Positions 42,199 through 50,606 of a stretch of DNA of 54,798 bases are shown here, in pieces. The stretch comes from DAOOWV01 sp035371485. GTDB lineage: Bacteria > Patescibacteriota > Dojkabacteria > JAFGLO01. The notes beneath the pieces were generated by a model. The model saw only the letters and a list, made by a program, of their open reading frames with translations. It did not search any database and was not told the origin of the DNA. How positions within the stretch are numbered: the first letter of the stretch is position 1; each line of letters begins with the position of its first letter. The stretch spans positions 1 through 54,798 of the forward strand of contig DAOOWV010000002.1 in NCBI GenBank assembly GCA_035371485.1, written 5' to 3'. The position numbers were made by a program, and so were the translations under genes.

Positions 42199-42573
42199 TT
42201 ATTTATTTCTCGAATAACTTCTTTTTTGTGGTTTATCTGTATCATTAGAGGCTTCTTTCTTTCCAAAAGAAACCCCTACCTCATCTTTATTAAGTGTAGA
42301 AATCATAAACCTTACAATTTCACCTCTTCTACCTAATTTATACTTAAGAGCATCAACTTTTGCACTATCAATTTCTATTTGATATACAACATAATATCCT
42401 TCTTTTTGACCTCCAATTTTATGAGCCATATATCTTTTACCCCAAATATCCTTTAGTTTAACAGCTCCTTTTAAATCATCTATTGTTTTTTCAATATATG
42501 AATAGACGTCATTTCTCACATTGTCGGGAAGATATGCCCTCGTAATGAACATTAACTCATAAAGATTTTTCAT
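42199..42573 (-). CDS. rpsF: Ribosomal protein bS6
   Basis: 124 residues. 'MKNLYELMFITRAYLP' start, 'WGKRYMAHKIGGQKEGYYVV' and 'LDALKYKLGRRGEIVRFMI'-like core, then a basic tail. It heads the rpsF-ssb-rpsR operon; an AT-rich leader with the divergent SPFH gene lies upstream (about 150 bp, no strong structure seen). Confidence 0.93.
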   Translation of the reverse strand: MKNLYELMFITRAYLPDNVRNDVYSYIEKTIDDLKGAVKLKDIWGKRYMAHKIGGQKEGYYVVYQIEIDSAKVDALKYKLGRRGEIVRFMISTLNKDEVGVSFGKKEASNDTDKPQKRSYSRNK

Positions 42574-42721
42574 TTATAAACAAACGTGTGAACTTAAAAC
42601 TTTGGTATGTTAGCATATGAAACAAAAAAAAGCAACAGAATTTTAACAGCAGTTAACATGTATTGATATATTAATAATTAGGTGCTAATATAATTATTAA
42701 TTAACTTTATATAACCATACT

Positions 42722-43564
42722 ATGGTAAATCCTAAGAAAAGCGTGGGATTAATCTTTTTAGGAGTAGTTGCAGCTGTATTCCTCCTTACCATTATATTCG
42801 ATTCTTTCACTACAATATCAAGTGGAACAGTTGGAGTTGTAAGAAGATTTGGTGAAGTAAAAAGAGTAATTTATCCAGGTATTAACTTCAAACTTCCATT
42901 ACTTGAAGATGTAATTGTTTACAATACTCAAAGAGTAATTTACGAAACCAGTGCATATCCAACAGAATCAAATGCCGATTATACTGATTATCCGGTGGAT
43001 ACAACTACGAAGGATGGACAACCAATTAGTATTAAATACTCCATTCGTTTTAGCATTGATCCAAACAAGGCTGAATGGTTAGCTAATAACCTTGGAAACG
43101 AAGCTGAAATTGTCGAAAAAATAGTAAAAACTGATTCGAGAATTTACGTTAGAGGAATTGCAAGAGAATATGAAGCTGGCGATCTTTACACTGGAAATAT
43201 TGTTGCAGTACAGGATGCAATCAGCGAAGTTTTGGTTGAAAGCTTTGAGAAAAACGGTCTAATTCTTGATGATTTCGGAATTAGAAATATTGACTTTAGC
43301 CCAGACTATGTAGCAGTAATTGAACAAAAGCAAAGAGAAAAAGAAAAGGTCACAACTGAAAAATATATTGCAGAACAGGAACAATATAAAAAGCAAGCTG
43401 CAATTACAAAAGCAGAAGCGGAGGCAGAATCACAGAAATTACTTCAAACCACAATAACTCAACAAATATTAATGAAAATGTGGATTGAAAAATGGAATGG
43501 TCAACTTCCTCAGGTTGTAACCGGAGAAGGACAGGATTATATATTAAATATGGGAGATTTATAG
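42722..43564 (+). CDS. SPFH/Band 7 (HflC/prohibitin-like) membrane protein
   Basis: 280 residues. One N-terminal TM helix (about 7-27), then the Band 7 domain ('GTVGVVRRFGEVKRVIYPGIN'-type start, cut here, and 'GIAREYEAGDLYTGN'), and a long alpha-helix (about 200-245, 'KYIAEQEQYKKQAAITKAEAE'). It forms ring- or microdomain-like scaffolds in the membrane that regulate proteases. It is alone and divergent from rpsF. A heptamer repeat follows the stop. Confidence 0.88.
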   Translation: MVNPKKSVGLIFLGVVAAVFLLTIIFDSFTTISSGTVGVVRRFGEVKRVIYPGINFKLPLLEDVIVYNTQRVIYETSAYPTESNADYTDYPVDTTTKDGQPISIKYSIRFSIDPNKAEWLANNLGNEAEIVEKIVKTDSRIYVRGIAREYEAGDLYTGNIVAVQDAISEVLVESFEKNGLILDDFGIRNIDFSPDYVAVIEQKQREKEKVTTEKYIAEQEQYKKQAAITKAEAEAESQKLLQTTITQQILMKMWIEKWNGQLPQVVTGEGQDYILNMGDL

Positions 43565-43565
43565 T

Positions 43566-43603
43566 TAAGTAACAAGTAATAAGTAACAAGTAATAAGGAA
43601 TAA
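43566..43603 (+). repeat. Heptamer tandem repeat after the SPFH gene
   Basis: About five degenerate units (TAAGTAA/CAAGTAA/TAAGGAA), followed by related CAGTA-type units near 43609-43632. Same family as 2702 and 6057. Confidence 0.75.
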
Positions 43604-43652
43604 ATACTCTGCATACTGTATACTGCCTACAGCCTTCTAATAAAATAACAAT

Positions 43653-44222
43653 TCATTCACTAAAGGTTTCTGTTGTATAAGTTTTTATATTGATCCTATT
43701 TTTCTTCCAATAATCAGCTACAAGCCCAGCTTTCATACAAAGATGTGAAAAGAAAGAATCCACATCAGCTAACTCCTTCCAGACATCTGGTAAAAAAGTA
43801 GCTCTGTTAAAAACTCCTACTTCCAATATCACCCCTACTCTATTTTCAGTGAAAAATTTAAAAATATCATCGGTACTATGATATTGAAACTCGATTGGAC
43901 TTGTCAAAATTGAAACTGTAATTTTTACTTTTCCAAATTCATCAAGACTAAGTGGAAAAAATCTTGTATCCTCAAACGCCGAATCATATGCATGTTCAAT
44001 TACATCAATATATAATGCTCTATATGCTTCAAGCGTTCCAATACAGCCTCTCAGATCTCCGTTAATTTCTAATGTAACAAAAGTAGCTTTTTTCTCTTTC
44101 AAATAATCATCTAAATCTGATAGCGTTGAACAGTCAAATTTTTTACCTTCATTCAAATATGTTTCTATAGACTTTCGAGCAAGTAAAAGCATTGTCTTTC
44201 TTTGGTGTTTATTATATTCCAC
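43653..44222 (-). CDS. AMMECR1-domain protein (AmmeMemoRadiSam system protein A)
   Basis: 189 residues. The diagnostic 'LRGCIGTLEAYRALYIDVIE' motif and 'DTRFFPLSLDEFGKVKITVSI' show an AMMECR1 domain. In many prokaryotes this protein is encoded next to a MEMO1-like protein and a radical SAM enzyme; all three are present here on the same strand. The biochemical role of the system is unknown. The conserved Cys in RGCIGT may be catalytic. Confidence 0.9.
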   Translation of the reverse strand: MEYNKHQRKTMLLLARKSIETYLNEGKKFDCSTLSDLDDYLKEKKATFVTLEINGDLRGCIGTLEAYRALYIDVIEHAYDSAFEDTRFFPLSLDEFGKVKITVSILTSPIEFQYHSTDDIFKFFTENRVGVILEVGVFNRATFLPDVWKELADVDSFFSHLCMKAGLVADYWKKNRINIKTYTTETFSE

Positions 44223-44310
44223 AGCCTTAAATTTAAAATGTTAAATGTCGAATTGTCGTTGGTGGTTAGTGATTAGTGACTAGTCACTTCTCACCTATCA
44301 CGTATCATTT

Positions 44311-45117
44311 TCATTTAAAAACAATTCCCACATACCCCACTACTCCACCCATTTCCCCAGTTATCATTCCTGAATGTTTGTATTCAACTAGTATAGGTTT
44401 TAACTTATTAGCTTTCGCAATAAGAATAGCAATTTCAATCCCGACAAGACCACAAGCCGCTTCTTCTGTAAAATTTGATTCTAAATTCAAAATTTTATTT
44501 ATAGTGTTTTGATCAATTTTTTGTGCAATCTTAGATGGATAATAATGAGATAAATCAGTACTTATTACTAATAAACCATCGTTTTTAATAGTTTCAATTA
44601 AAGTCGAAACCACCCCTTCTGCATCCTCCAAATCACTTGATAACATAGGGATTATCTTTGATTTAGGGTGTAAAATTGATACAAAAGGTAATTGAACTTC
44701 TATTGAATGCTCATCCACAAATGCTTCATTTTTTATACTGAAACCACTAGATTTTGACAATTCATTTATTTTTCCAACATTGCCACTTGCAACCCCAAGT
44801 GGTGTCCACCAAGACGGACATGTGCACAAACCTATATTTTTAACATATTGAGTGTGAGCTGAACCTAAAATGTAAATATTTTTATAATTGTATCCTTCTG
44901 TTTGTTTATAAACCTTACCAGCAACTTTTCCTGAAAAGAAATATCCCGCATGTGGAACAATAATTATCCTTGGAATAGATTTTGTCAACTTCTTTCCTTC
45001 CCCAACATATTCTAAAATATCTCTTTTTAATTCATTTGCGTCTTGAGGATAGAAAGATCCAGCAAATCTTGCCTCTCGTACATTTTCAAAAAAATCATTC
45101 ATTATTGTATTCTTCAC
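44311..45117 (-). CDS. MEMO1-family protein (AmmeMemoRadiSam system protein B)
   Basis: 268 residues. 'ARFAGSFYPQDANELKRDI' start, 'IIVPHAGYFFSGKVAG' with the conserved His, 'VDEHSIEVQLPFVSIL' and 'LVISTDLSHYYPS' are MEMO landmarks; these His, Cys and Asp residues form a dioxygenase-like metal pocket. It lies 11 bp after the radical SAM gene and upstream of the AMMECR1 gene. One conserved Cys near the C-terminus is present ('AACGLVGIEIAI'). Confidence 0.92.
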   Translation of the reverse strand: MKNTIMNDFFENVREARFAGSFYPQDANELKRDILEYVGEGKKLTKSIPRIIIVPHAGYFFSGKVAGKVYKQTEGYNYKNIYILGSAHTQYVKNIGLCTCPSWWTPLGVASGNVGKINELSKSSGFSIKNEAFVDEHSIEVQLPFVSILHPKSKIIPMLSSDLEDAEGVVSTLIETIKNDGLLVISTDLSHYYPSKIAQKIDQNTINKILNLESNFTEEAACGLVGIEIAILIAKANKLKPILVEYKHSGMITGEMGGVVGYVGIVFK

Positions 45118-45128
45118 TATTGTATTAT

Positions 45129-45983
45129 CTAATAATACACATGTTTTAATCCTACTTCCTTCCCTATTTTTACAGCTTTCTCAACAATTTCATAAGATGT
45201 ACTTTTTTTATCCATCATTTTATATGCAGGATGAAAAGCCGAAACATGCCATGGGATTCCACTATCAACACTCTTTACAAATTTAGCTATAGAGGTTATT
45301 TCATCAATTGAGTCATTTTCACCAGGAACAAGTAAAGTTGTAATCTCAACCCATACACCTAATTTATGAGTATATCTTATACTTTCAAGCACGTTATCAA
45401 GTTTCGCTCCACAAATTTTATTATAAAATCTTTCTGTAAATGCCTTTAGGTCAATATTAACTGCATCCAGATATGGGCTTATCATATCTATAGCCTCTTT
45501 AGAATAATAGCCATTTGAAACATAAACGTTTTTTATTCCTTTTTTGTTTGCTAGTTTAGCAGTATCATAAGTATATTCAAAAAAGATTGTGGGCTCATTG
45601 AATGTATAAGCTATTGATGGAATCTTGTTCATAAGACAATACTTTACAATTTCTGAAGGAGAAAGCTCTGTAGCATACATGTTTTTTTAACGCACTTGCG
45701 AAATATCTGCATTCTGACAAAACTCACATTTAAAATTACATCCAATAGTACCAATTGAAAATATTTCAGTACCAGGCATAAAATGTCTAAGAGGTTTCTT
45801 TTCTATCGGATCGATAGCTACAGCAATAGGTTTTCCATATACTTCTAAAAATAGCTTTCCTTTCAAATTTTTGCGCACTCCACAAATTCCATATTTTCCT
45901 TCCCCAATCACACAATAATGCTTACACGCCAAGCACCTAACTTTATCCGTCAATAAAGCCTTATATAAAACGCACTCCTTCAT
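45129..45983 (-). pseudogene. AmmeMemoRadiSam radical SAM enzyme interrupted by in-frame TAA
   Basis: The gene is one reading frame with a single TAA at 45687-45689. The N-terminal part (98 residues) holds a Cys-rich start and the radical SAM triad CNFKCEFC (Cys82, Cys86, Cys89). After the stop the same frame continues at once with 'ATELSPSEIVKYCLMNKIPS', 'AYTFNEPTIFFEY', 'NIDLKAFTERFYNKICG' and 'WVEITTLLVPGENDS', as in intact family members. AAA to TAA would explain the stop. The C-terminus is short, lacking the usual last 30-40 residues with the CxxC. It is a pseudogene, a readthrough case or a sequence error. Confidence 0.8.
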
Positions 45984-46017
45984 GTCATTTACTTATATTT
46001 AACACTATATCCTTTAA

Positions 46018-46195
46018 TAGTTGTTACTTATTACTTGTTAATTGTTCCTTGTAACTAAAGTATACCATATTTATGATTTGTGATAAAATCAAAACCAAGT
46101 AATAAGTAAGAAGTGATAGGTAATAAGTAAGATTGTTCTATTTCAATCGACCATCTCTAACTTGTTACTTGTTAAGTATTACTTGTTACTTAATC
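46018..46195. repeat. Heptamer repeat cluster before ychF
   Basis: Three arrays in both orientations: 46018-46055 and 46161-46195 read ACTTGTT/ACTTATT, and 46097-46131 reads AAGTAAT/AAGTGAT. They flank a TGATAAAAT extended -10 (46081-46089) that may serve ychF. The last array touches the ychF start. Confidence 0.7.
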
Positions 46196-46198
46196 ATT

Positions 46199-47299
46199 AT
46201 GCTTTCAGTAGGAATCGTAGGCAAACCAAATGCTGGAAAATCAACATTATTCAATGCACTCACTAATCAAAATGTGCCTGCAGAAAATTATCCCTTTTGT
46301 ACAATTGATAAAAATACTGGAGTTGTTGCTGTTCCCGATGAACGTCTCGATAAATTAGTAAGGCTCTTTGATTCAAAAGAACGCATTCCTGCAACCGTGA
46401 CCTTTGTAGACATCGCTGGTCTTGTGGCTGGTGCATCACAAGGTGAAGGTCTCGGAAACATGTTTTTGGCACATATACGTGAAGTAGAGCTAATTATTTT
46501 TCTATTAGGTGCTTATGAGCAAGAAAGTGAACCAATAGATGATTTAACTGTTGTAGAAACAGAATTAATATTAAAGGATATAGAAACTGTTGAAAAACGA
46601 TATCAGAAAACTAAAAAAGAAAAGAAATATGAAAAAAAGGGAGCAACTGCGTCAAAATTTGATGAGGTTGCATTACTAGAACGTCTTTTATCACAGCTAA
46701 ATAACAATATCCCAGCTATTGCCTTTTCACAAAATCTAGAAGTAGAAGAACAAGATTATATTAGAGAAATGTTTTTGCTTTCAAATAAAAAATATTTGAT
46801 AACACTAAATATCTCTGAGAAAACTTCCTCTGAAACAGTAAGTCAATATAAACAGCAAATAATTCAGGATAGAGCAAAAAAAGGAATTACATTAACTGAA
46901 GAAGAAATATGTATTGTGAATGCAAAATTGGAATATGAAATATCTAGATTATCAGATACTGAAAAGAATGAATATATTGAAGCATTGGGAATTGAATATA
47001 TTGGAATGCCAGCAATAATTAAACGTTGCTACACCATGTTAAACTACATTACCTTTTATACCGGTGATGAAAGGATGATGAATGCCTGGCAAATAATAAA
47101 TGGAACATCAGCAAAAGAAGCAGCAGGAGTTATTCACACCGATCTAATGAATAAATTTATAAGAGCAGATGTTTTATCCTTTGAAGATATTGTTGCTTGT
47201 GGGGGGTGGAAAGAAGCAAGAGCTAATGGCAAAATTAAAACAGTTGGAAAAGAATATGTTTTACAAGATGGAGATCTGATGATAGTGATGCACAATTAA
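46199..47299 (+). CDS. ychF: Redox-regulated/ribosome-binding ATPase YchF
   Basis: 366 residues from the ATG at 46199; 22 upstream codons (to 46133) are open but are encoded by repeat and are not conserved. The P-loop 'GIVGKPNAGKSTLFNAL' (about 5-21), switch 'NYPFCTIDKNTGVV', G3 'DIAGLVAGASQGEGLGNMFL', a coiled coil (about 120-150) and a C-terminal TGS domain ('AAGVIHTDLMNKFIRADVLS') follow the family. YchF is an ATP-preferring Obg-type GTPase relative associated with ribosomes and stress. Confidence 0.95.
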   Translation: MLSVGIVGKPNAGKSTLFNALTNQNVPAENYPFCTIDKNTGVVAVPDERLDKLVRLFDSKERIPATVTFVDIAGLVAGASQGEGLGNMFLAHIREVELIIFLLGAYEQESEPIDDLTVVETELILKDIETVEKRYQKTKKEKKYEKKGATASKFDEVALLERLLSQLNNNIPAIAFSQNLEVEEQDYIREMFLLSNKKYLITLNISEKTSSETVSQYKQQIIQDRAKKGITLTEEEICIVNAKLEYEISRLSDTEKNEYIEALGIEYIGMPAIIKRCYTMLNYITFYTGDERMMNAWQIINGTSAKEAAGVIHTDLMNKFIRADVLSFEDIVACGGWKEARANGKIKTVGKEYVLQDGDLMIVMHN

Positions 47300-47300
47300 T

Positions 47301-47370
47301 CAAGTAATAGGTAACAAATAACAAGTAACAAGTGAGTTGAAGGAACAAGTTACAAGTAATAGGTAACAAT
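47301..47370 (+). repeat. Heptamer repeat after ychF
   Basis: Degenerate units AAGTAAT, AGGTAAC, AAGTAAC and AAGTGAG in two blocks directly after the ychF stop. The rest of the gap to 47557 has no gene. Confidence 0.7.
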
Positions 47371-47557
47371 AGAAGCTTATATGCAGTAAATGGTAAACGG
47401 TGGGCAGAAAAATTTGGAGTTAGTGCTGGATTAGGAGTTATAAGTGTTGAGTTATTATAAAGAATAATTAATAAATAATAATTATGTTGTTTTTTAGTTA
47501 TTAGTTATATGTTATGAAATAGCAGGTGGGTACAAAAATAATTTTCATTACATCTTT

Positions 47558-47833
47558 ATGAAAAAAATTATGTCAAGGTGTGGAATTATTTGCTCCGAAT
47601 GTAAGTATAGAGAAAAGTTTAATTGTCCTACTTGTCATAAAACAAATGGCAAACCATTTTGGGGAGAATGTAAAGTTGCAGAATGCAGTATTTCTAAAGA
47701 TTTAAATAATTGTTCAGAATGTAATGGTTTCCCCTGCTAACAATTGAAGGATCTTGCTTATGATCCCAAAGAAGGAGACAATGGACAAAGAATTAAAAAC
47801 TTGGAAAAAGAAAGGGAAAGTGAGAAGAAATAA
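47558..47833 (+). pseudogene. DUF3795-like Cys-rich protein interrupted by in-frame TAA
   Basis: The first 60 codons encode a Cys-rich DUF3795-like protein ('SRCGIICSECKYREKFNC', 'CKVAECSISKD', 'CSECNGFPC'). A TAA at 47738-47740 follows FPC, but the same frame continues 'QLKDLAYDPKEGDNGQRI' and a Lys/Glu tail to 47833. That continuation is the normal C-terminal segment of the family, where Glu (GAA) is usual at the stop position. It is either a nonsense-inactivated gene or an error. The eight Cys would form zinc sites. Confidence 0.65.
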
Positions 47834-47922
47834 ATTATATGTGGACAAACTAACAAGTGAACAAGTTAAGAAATTGGTTATAGGTTCACAAGCTAAGATT
47901 ATTGATAAATAATATAAAACTG

Positions 47923-48657
47923 ATGATTGATACAAAATTTAATTTTTATTCAGACGCAAGAGGTGGTGATCCCGATAATATTAGTCCAACTCTTAGAGAA
48001 TATCATAAGAGATTATGGAGTAAACCCTTACCAAGCGGTAAAATTTTTGATCTGAGCAATGATAAAAGTAATGTCTATTTGTACCATAAGTCAGAAATAG
48101 GTGAATTCTTTCTAGGAAGTGATGCAATAACCCATTCATACAAATATCATAAAAGAAAGTGTTGGATTATTAGTCAGATTCCTAAAGAAGTTGACTATCT
48201 ATTTGACATAGGTTCCACTATTGGAGCCTACATCATATTTCCCAATAATAGGATTAAAGGAAGCTTAACAATCAATCAAGCACGAGGAGTAAATAGTCTA
48301 ATTGATGATAGATTTGACTTAACGTTAGAGTGTATTCGTCTTTTTTACCTAGAACAAAAAAGTCCACTATACAATACATTGTTAAGGTACAAAAGCTTTT
48401 TCGATTTATTTCATAACTTTATTAATTACATTCACTTCTTTTTATTAGATGATTTAATTGATAATAAACAAAATATTAAATTTTATTTACCATTCACATA
48501 TTTTCAAACCCGCCCATCGTTCTCAAATACTGACGAGTATTTATTATATAAAGAGAGAGTTACAAACTTTGTTAGATCAAGAAATAAAAGAATTGAAAAT
48601 TATGTCAAAATCAAAAATAGCCTAAAAGAAATAACTGAATTGAACTTATTTACTTAA
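47923..48657 (+). CDS. DUF6994-like protein
   Basis: 244 residues from the ATG at 47923; a TTG seven codons upstream is the only alternative. 'IDTKFNFYSDARGGDPDNIS', 'REYHKRLWSKPLPSGKIFDL' and 'YHKSEIGEFFLGSDAITHSY' agree with a family of cytoplasmic proteins of unknown function (DUF6994) as I recall it. A basic C-terminal helix ends it. It has no membrane segment and no catalytic motif that I can assign. It follows the DUF3795-like gene by 89 bp. Confidence 0.6.
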   Translation: MIDTKFNFYSDARGGDPDNISPTLREYHKRLWSKPLPSGKIFDLSNDKSNVYLYHKSEIGEFFLGSDAITHSYKYHKRKCWIISQIPKEVDYLFDIGSTIGAYIIFPNNRIKGSLTINQARGVNSLIDDRFDLTLECIRLFYLEQKSPLYNTLLRYKSFFDLFHNFINYIHFFLLDDLIDNKQNIKFYLPFTYFQTRPSFSNTDEYLLYKERVTNFVRSRNKRIENYVKIKNSLKEITELNLFT

Positions 48658-48729
48658 TCTTAACCTAATATACAATTCAAACCAGAAATAATTTAATAAT
48701 GTGGAGTAAAAATAATTTTGTATTTAGAG

Positions 48730-48760
48730 ATCAGTTATTAGTGACTAGTGATCAGTAATC
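48730..48760 (+). repeat. Heptamer repeat between convergent genes
   Basis: Units CAGTTAT, TAGTGAC, TAGTGAT and CAGTAAT lie in the gap between the DUF6994-like gene and the membrane protein. A TTTCACT-type block follows at about 48815-48842. Confidence 0.65.
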
Positions 48761-48831
48761 TAAACTGAGATCTGCGAACTGAATTCTAAGTACCTAGCAC
48801 TTCTAACAAAAAACTTTTCACTTTTAACTCT

Positions 48832-49779
48832 TCACTTTTCACTCACTAATAACTTCCAATATTTCGTCTTCCAGACCTCAATAACTGCCAAAACTGGACC
48901 TTGAATTAGCGACATAATGAAAGACATAACCATTATTGCCAATACAAACACTATAAAAGCTGCTATGATTGCAAAGACAATTCCAAGTGGGAAAAACAAG
49001 CCAAATACAACAACGACCATAATAATGACAAATAGGAATAAGAACACCATCAAGAATGACACAACAGCCAAAACAATCGAAATTAAAAATTTAGCAACCC
49101 AATATAAAATAAAATTAACAATATTGTTCTTCAATAAATCAACAGCATCTTTTATTGAATCCTCAATTGACTTGCCACCAATTAATAAATATCTTTTGGA
49201 CAAATCCAACAAAATACCCAAACAAACAGAGCCTACAATCAATGTAATTATTCCCAATCCACAGAAAAAGATTAGGGGAATTGATAACACACCTAAAATC
49301 AAAGACGCAATTGAGTAGATAACTTCCAGTGCAAAGGTTTTTAAGACATGAGAATGACCATATTTCCATAAACTTTTAAAACTCATATCATATTTCTTAT
49401 CTGCTAAATCTACTGCACTAATTAATACATTGCGTGATACATTTCGAAGATATGTTGATAAAGCAAGCCAAACAAGTGCAACACAACACACTGTCGGAAT
49501 AATAATTAAATAATTATCCTGTATAAACTCAGCAACATCTACAATTGAGTTCCTGTATTTATTATTCTCGAGAATAGGCTTATCATATTTTTTAATATTA
49601 TTGTAATTACTTTTGAAATTTGAACTATTCAAACTACCGGTATTAACCCCGCTAATTGTTCCACCAAACATGACGAAAATGATTCCAAACACTAAAAGAA
49701 TCTTATATAATTTTACAAACGAAAAAGACTCCTTAAACAATTCAATTATCTGGTCAAATGCAACCTTTTTATCATTCAT
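48832..49779 (-). CDS. Polytopic membrane protein (DUF975/YesL-like topology)
   Basis: 315 residues from the ATG at 49779 ('MNDKKVAFDQIIELFKESFS'); a longer frame to 49836 adds 19 residues with no support. There are five to six TM helices: about 25-45, 95-113, 150-180, 185-205, 225-255 and 265-295. The central cytoplasmic 'LADKKYDMSFKSLWKYGHSH' loop resembles glycerophosphoryl-diester- or DUF975-type membrane proteins that lack a known enzyme. Function is unknown. Confidence 0.65.
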   Translation of the reverse strand: MNDKKVAFDQIIELFKESFSFVKLYKILLVFGIIFVMFGGTISGVNTGSLNSSNFKSNYNNIKKYDKPILENNKYRNSIVDVAEFIQDNYLIIIPTVCCVALVWLALSTYLRNVSRNVLISAVDLADKKYDMSFKSLWKYGHSHVLKTFALEVIYSIASLILGVLSIPLIFFCGLGIITLIVGSVCLGILLDLSKRYLLIGGKSIEDSIKDAVDLLKNNIVNFILYWVAKFLISIVLAVVSFLMVFLFLFVIIMVVVVFGLFFPLGIVFAIIAAFIVFVLAIMVMSFIMSLIQGPVLAVIEVWKTKYWKLLVSEK

Positions 49780-49820
49780 TTTTTTTTGAGTTAAAATAAT
49801 TACATCAATTTTAACAGAAG

Positions 49821-49849
49821 TTACATACAAATTCAATTTTTGATATAAT
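49821..49849 (+). promoter_or_regulatory. Putative promoter of trmB
   Basis: TTACAT (49821-49826), 17 bp, then an extended -10 TGATATAAT (49841-49849). It ends 28 bp before the trmB ATG at 49878. Consensus and spacing are good. Confidence 0.6.
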
Positions 49850-49877
49850 CATTCTAAATAATAATTAATAATTAATA

Positions 49878-50606
49878 ATGAACAGTTCTTTTTTATTATA
49901 TTCATTAAAACAAAACTTTAAAAACATATCTCTAACAATCCGCCAAAGTACTGTAGGTAGATTTTTGCTTAACCATGGATTAGACGAAATTCAAAACTCC
50001 CCTATTCTTAACATTACAAAGTATTTACCTCAAAAAGATATAAGAATTTTTTCTCCTTATAAAACCGAATCTGTAATATTAGAAATTGGCACTGGAAATG
50101 GTGAACATTTAGTAAGAATTGCAAAGGACAACACAAAACACACTATTATTGGGTTTGAACTTGTTCAGGAATATGTAAAAAAAACTGCTAATAACATAAT
50201 GAAAAACGTCTGCAAAAATGCAAAGATAGTTCATGGCGAGGCAAAGAAAATAATTGAAAAATATATTCCCAATCAAACTGTTGATAAAATATATATCATT
50301 TGTCCGGATCCTTGGCCTAAGAAAAGACACATAAAACATAGAATTACCTACATTGAAAACCTTACTCCATTGGTCAAAAAACTAAACATGGATGGAGAAA
50401 TAATTGTTATTACTGATAATGAAATTTTAGCTCAAACACTTGACGATAGTTTAGAAAAATATCAAAAAAGCAAAATATTTGATATTCAATTTAAGCGTAA
50501 AAAATATTCAGAACTTCCAAAATTTGTCTTCAGAACAAAATATATTAAAAAATGGGAAAAAATTGGGAGAGAATTTTGGTATTACTCAATAATCAAAGTT
50601 GGGTAG
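49878..50606 (+). CDS. trmB: tRNA (guanine-N7)-methyltransferase TrmB
   Basis: 242 residues. The SAM site 'VILEIGTGNGEHLVRIAKD', 'IIGFELVQEYVKKTANNI' and the family signature 'CPDPWPKKRHIKHR' with 'ITDNE' are complete. It forms m7G46 in tRNA variable loops. Its 3' end overlaps the end of the convergent surface-protein gene by 14 bp. This is the enzyme TrmB, unrelated to the TrmB-type transcription regulators at 16561 and 35067. Confidence 0.95.
   Translation: MNSSFLLYSLKQNFKNISLTIRQSTVGRFLLNHGLDEIQNSPILNITKYLPQKDIRIFSPYKTESVILEIGTGNGEHLVRIAKDNTKHTIIGFELVQEYVKKTANNIMKNVCKNAKIVHGEAKKIIEKYIPNQTVDKIYIICPDPWPKKRHIKHRITYIENLTPLVKKLNMDGEIIVITDNEILAQTLDDSLEKYQKSKIFDIQFKRKKYSELPKFVFRTKYIKKWEKIGREFWYYSIIKVG

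Noticed and set aside
45129..45983. Alternative genetic code explaining interrupted genes
   Set aside because: The interrupting codons are TAA, while TAA ends most intact genes here and TGA also acts as a stop. A code change cannot explain them.
46133..46198. N-terminal extension of YchF
   Set aside because: The extra 22 codons are encoded by heptamer repeat and the family start is MLSVGIVGKPN at 46199.
48917..49318. Plus-strand frame opposite the membrane protein gene
   Set aside because: Lys/Asn/Thr-rich low-complexity translation typical of the antisense of a hydrophobic protein.
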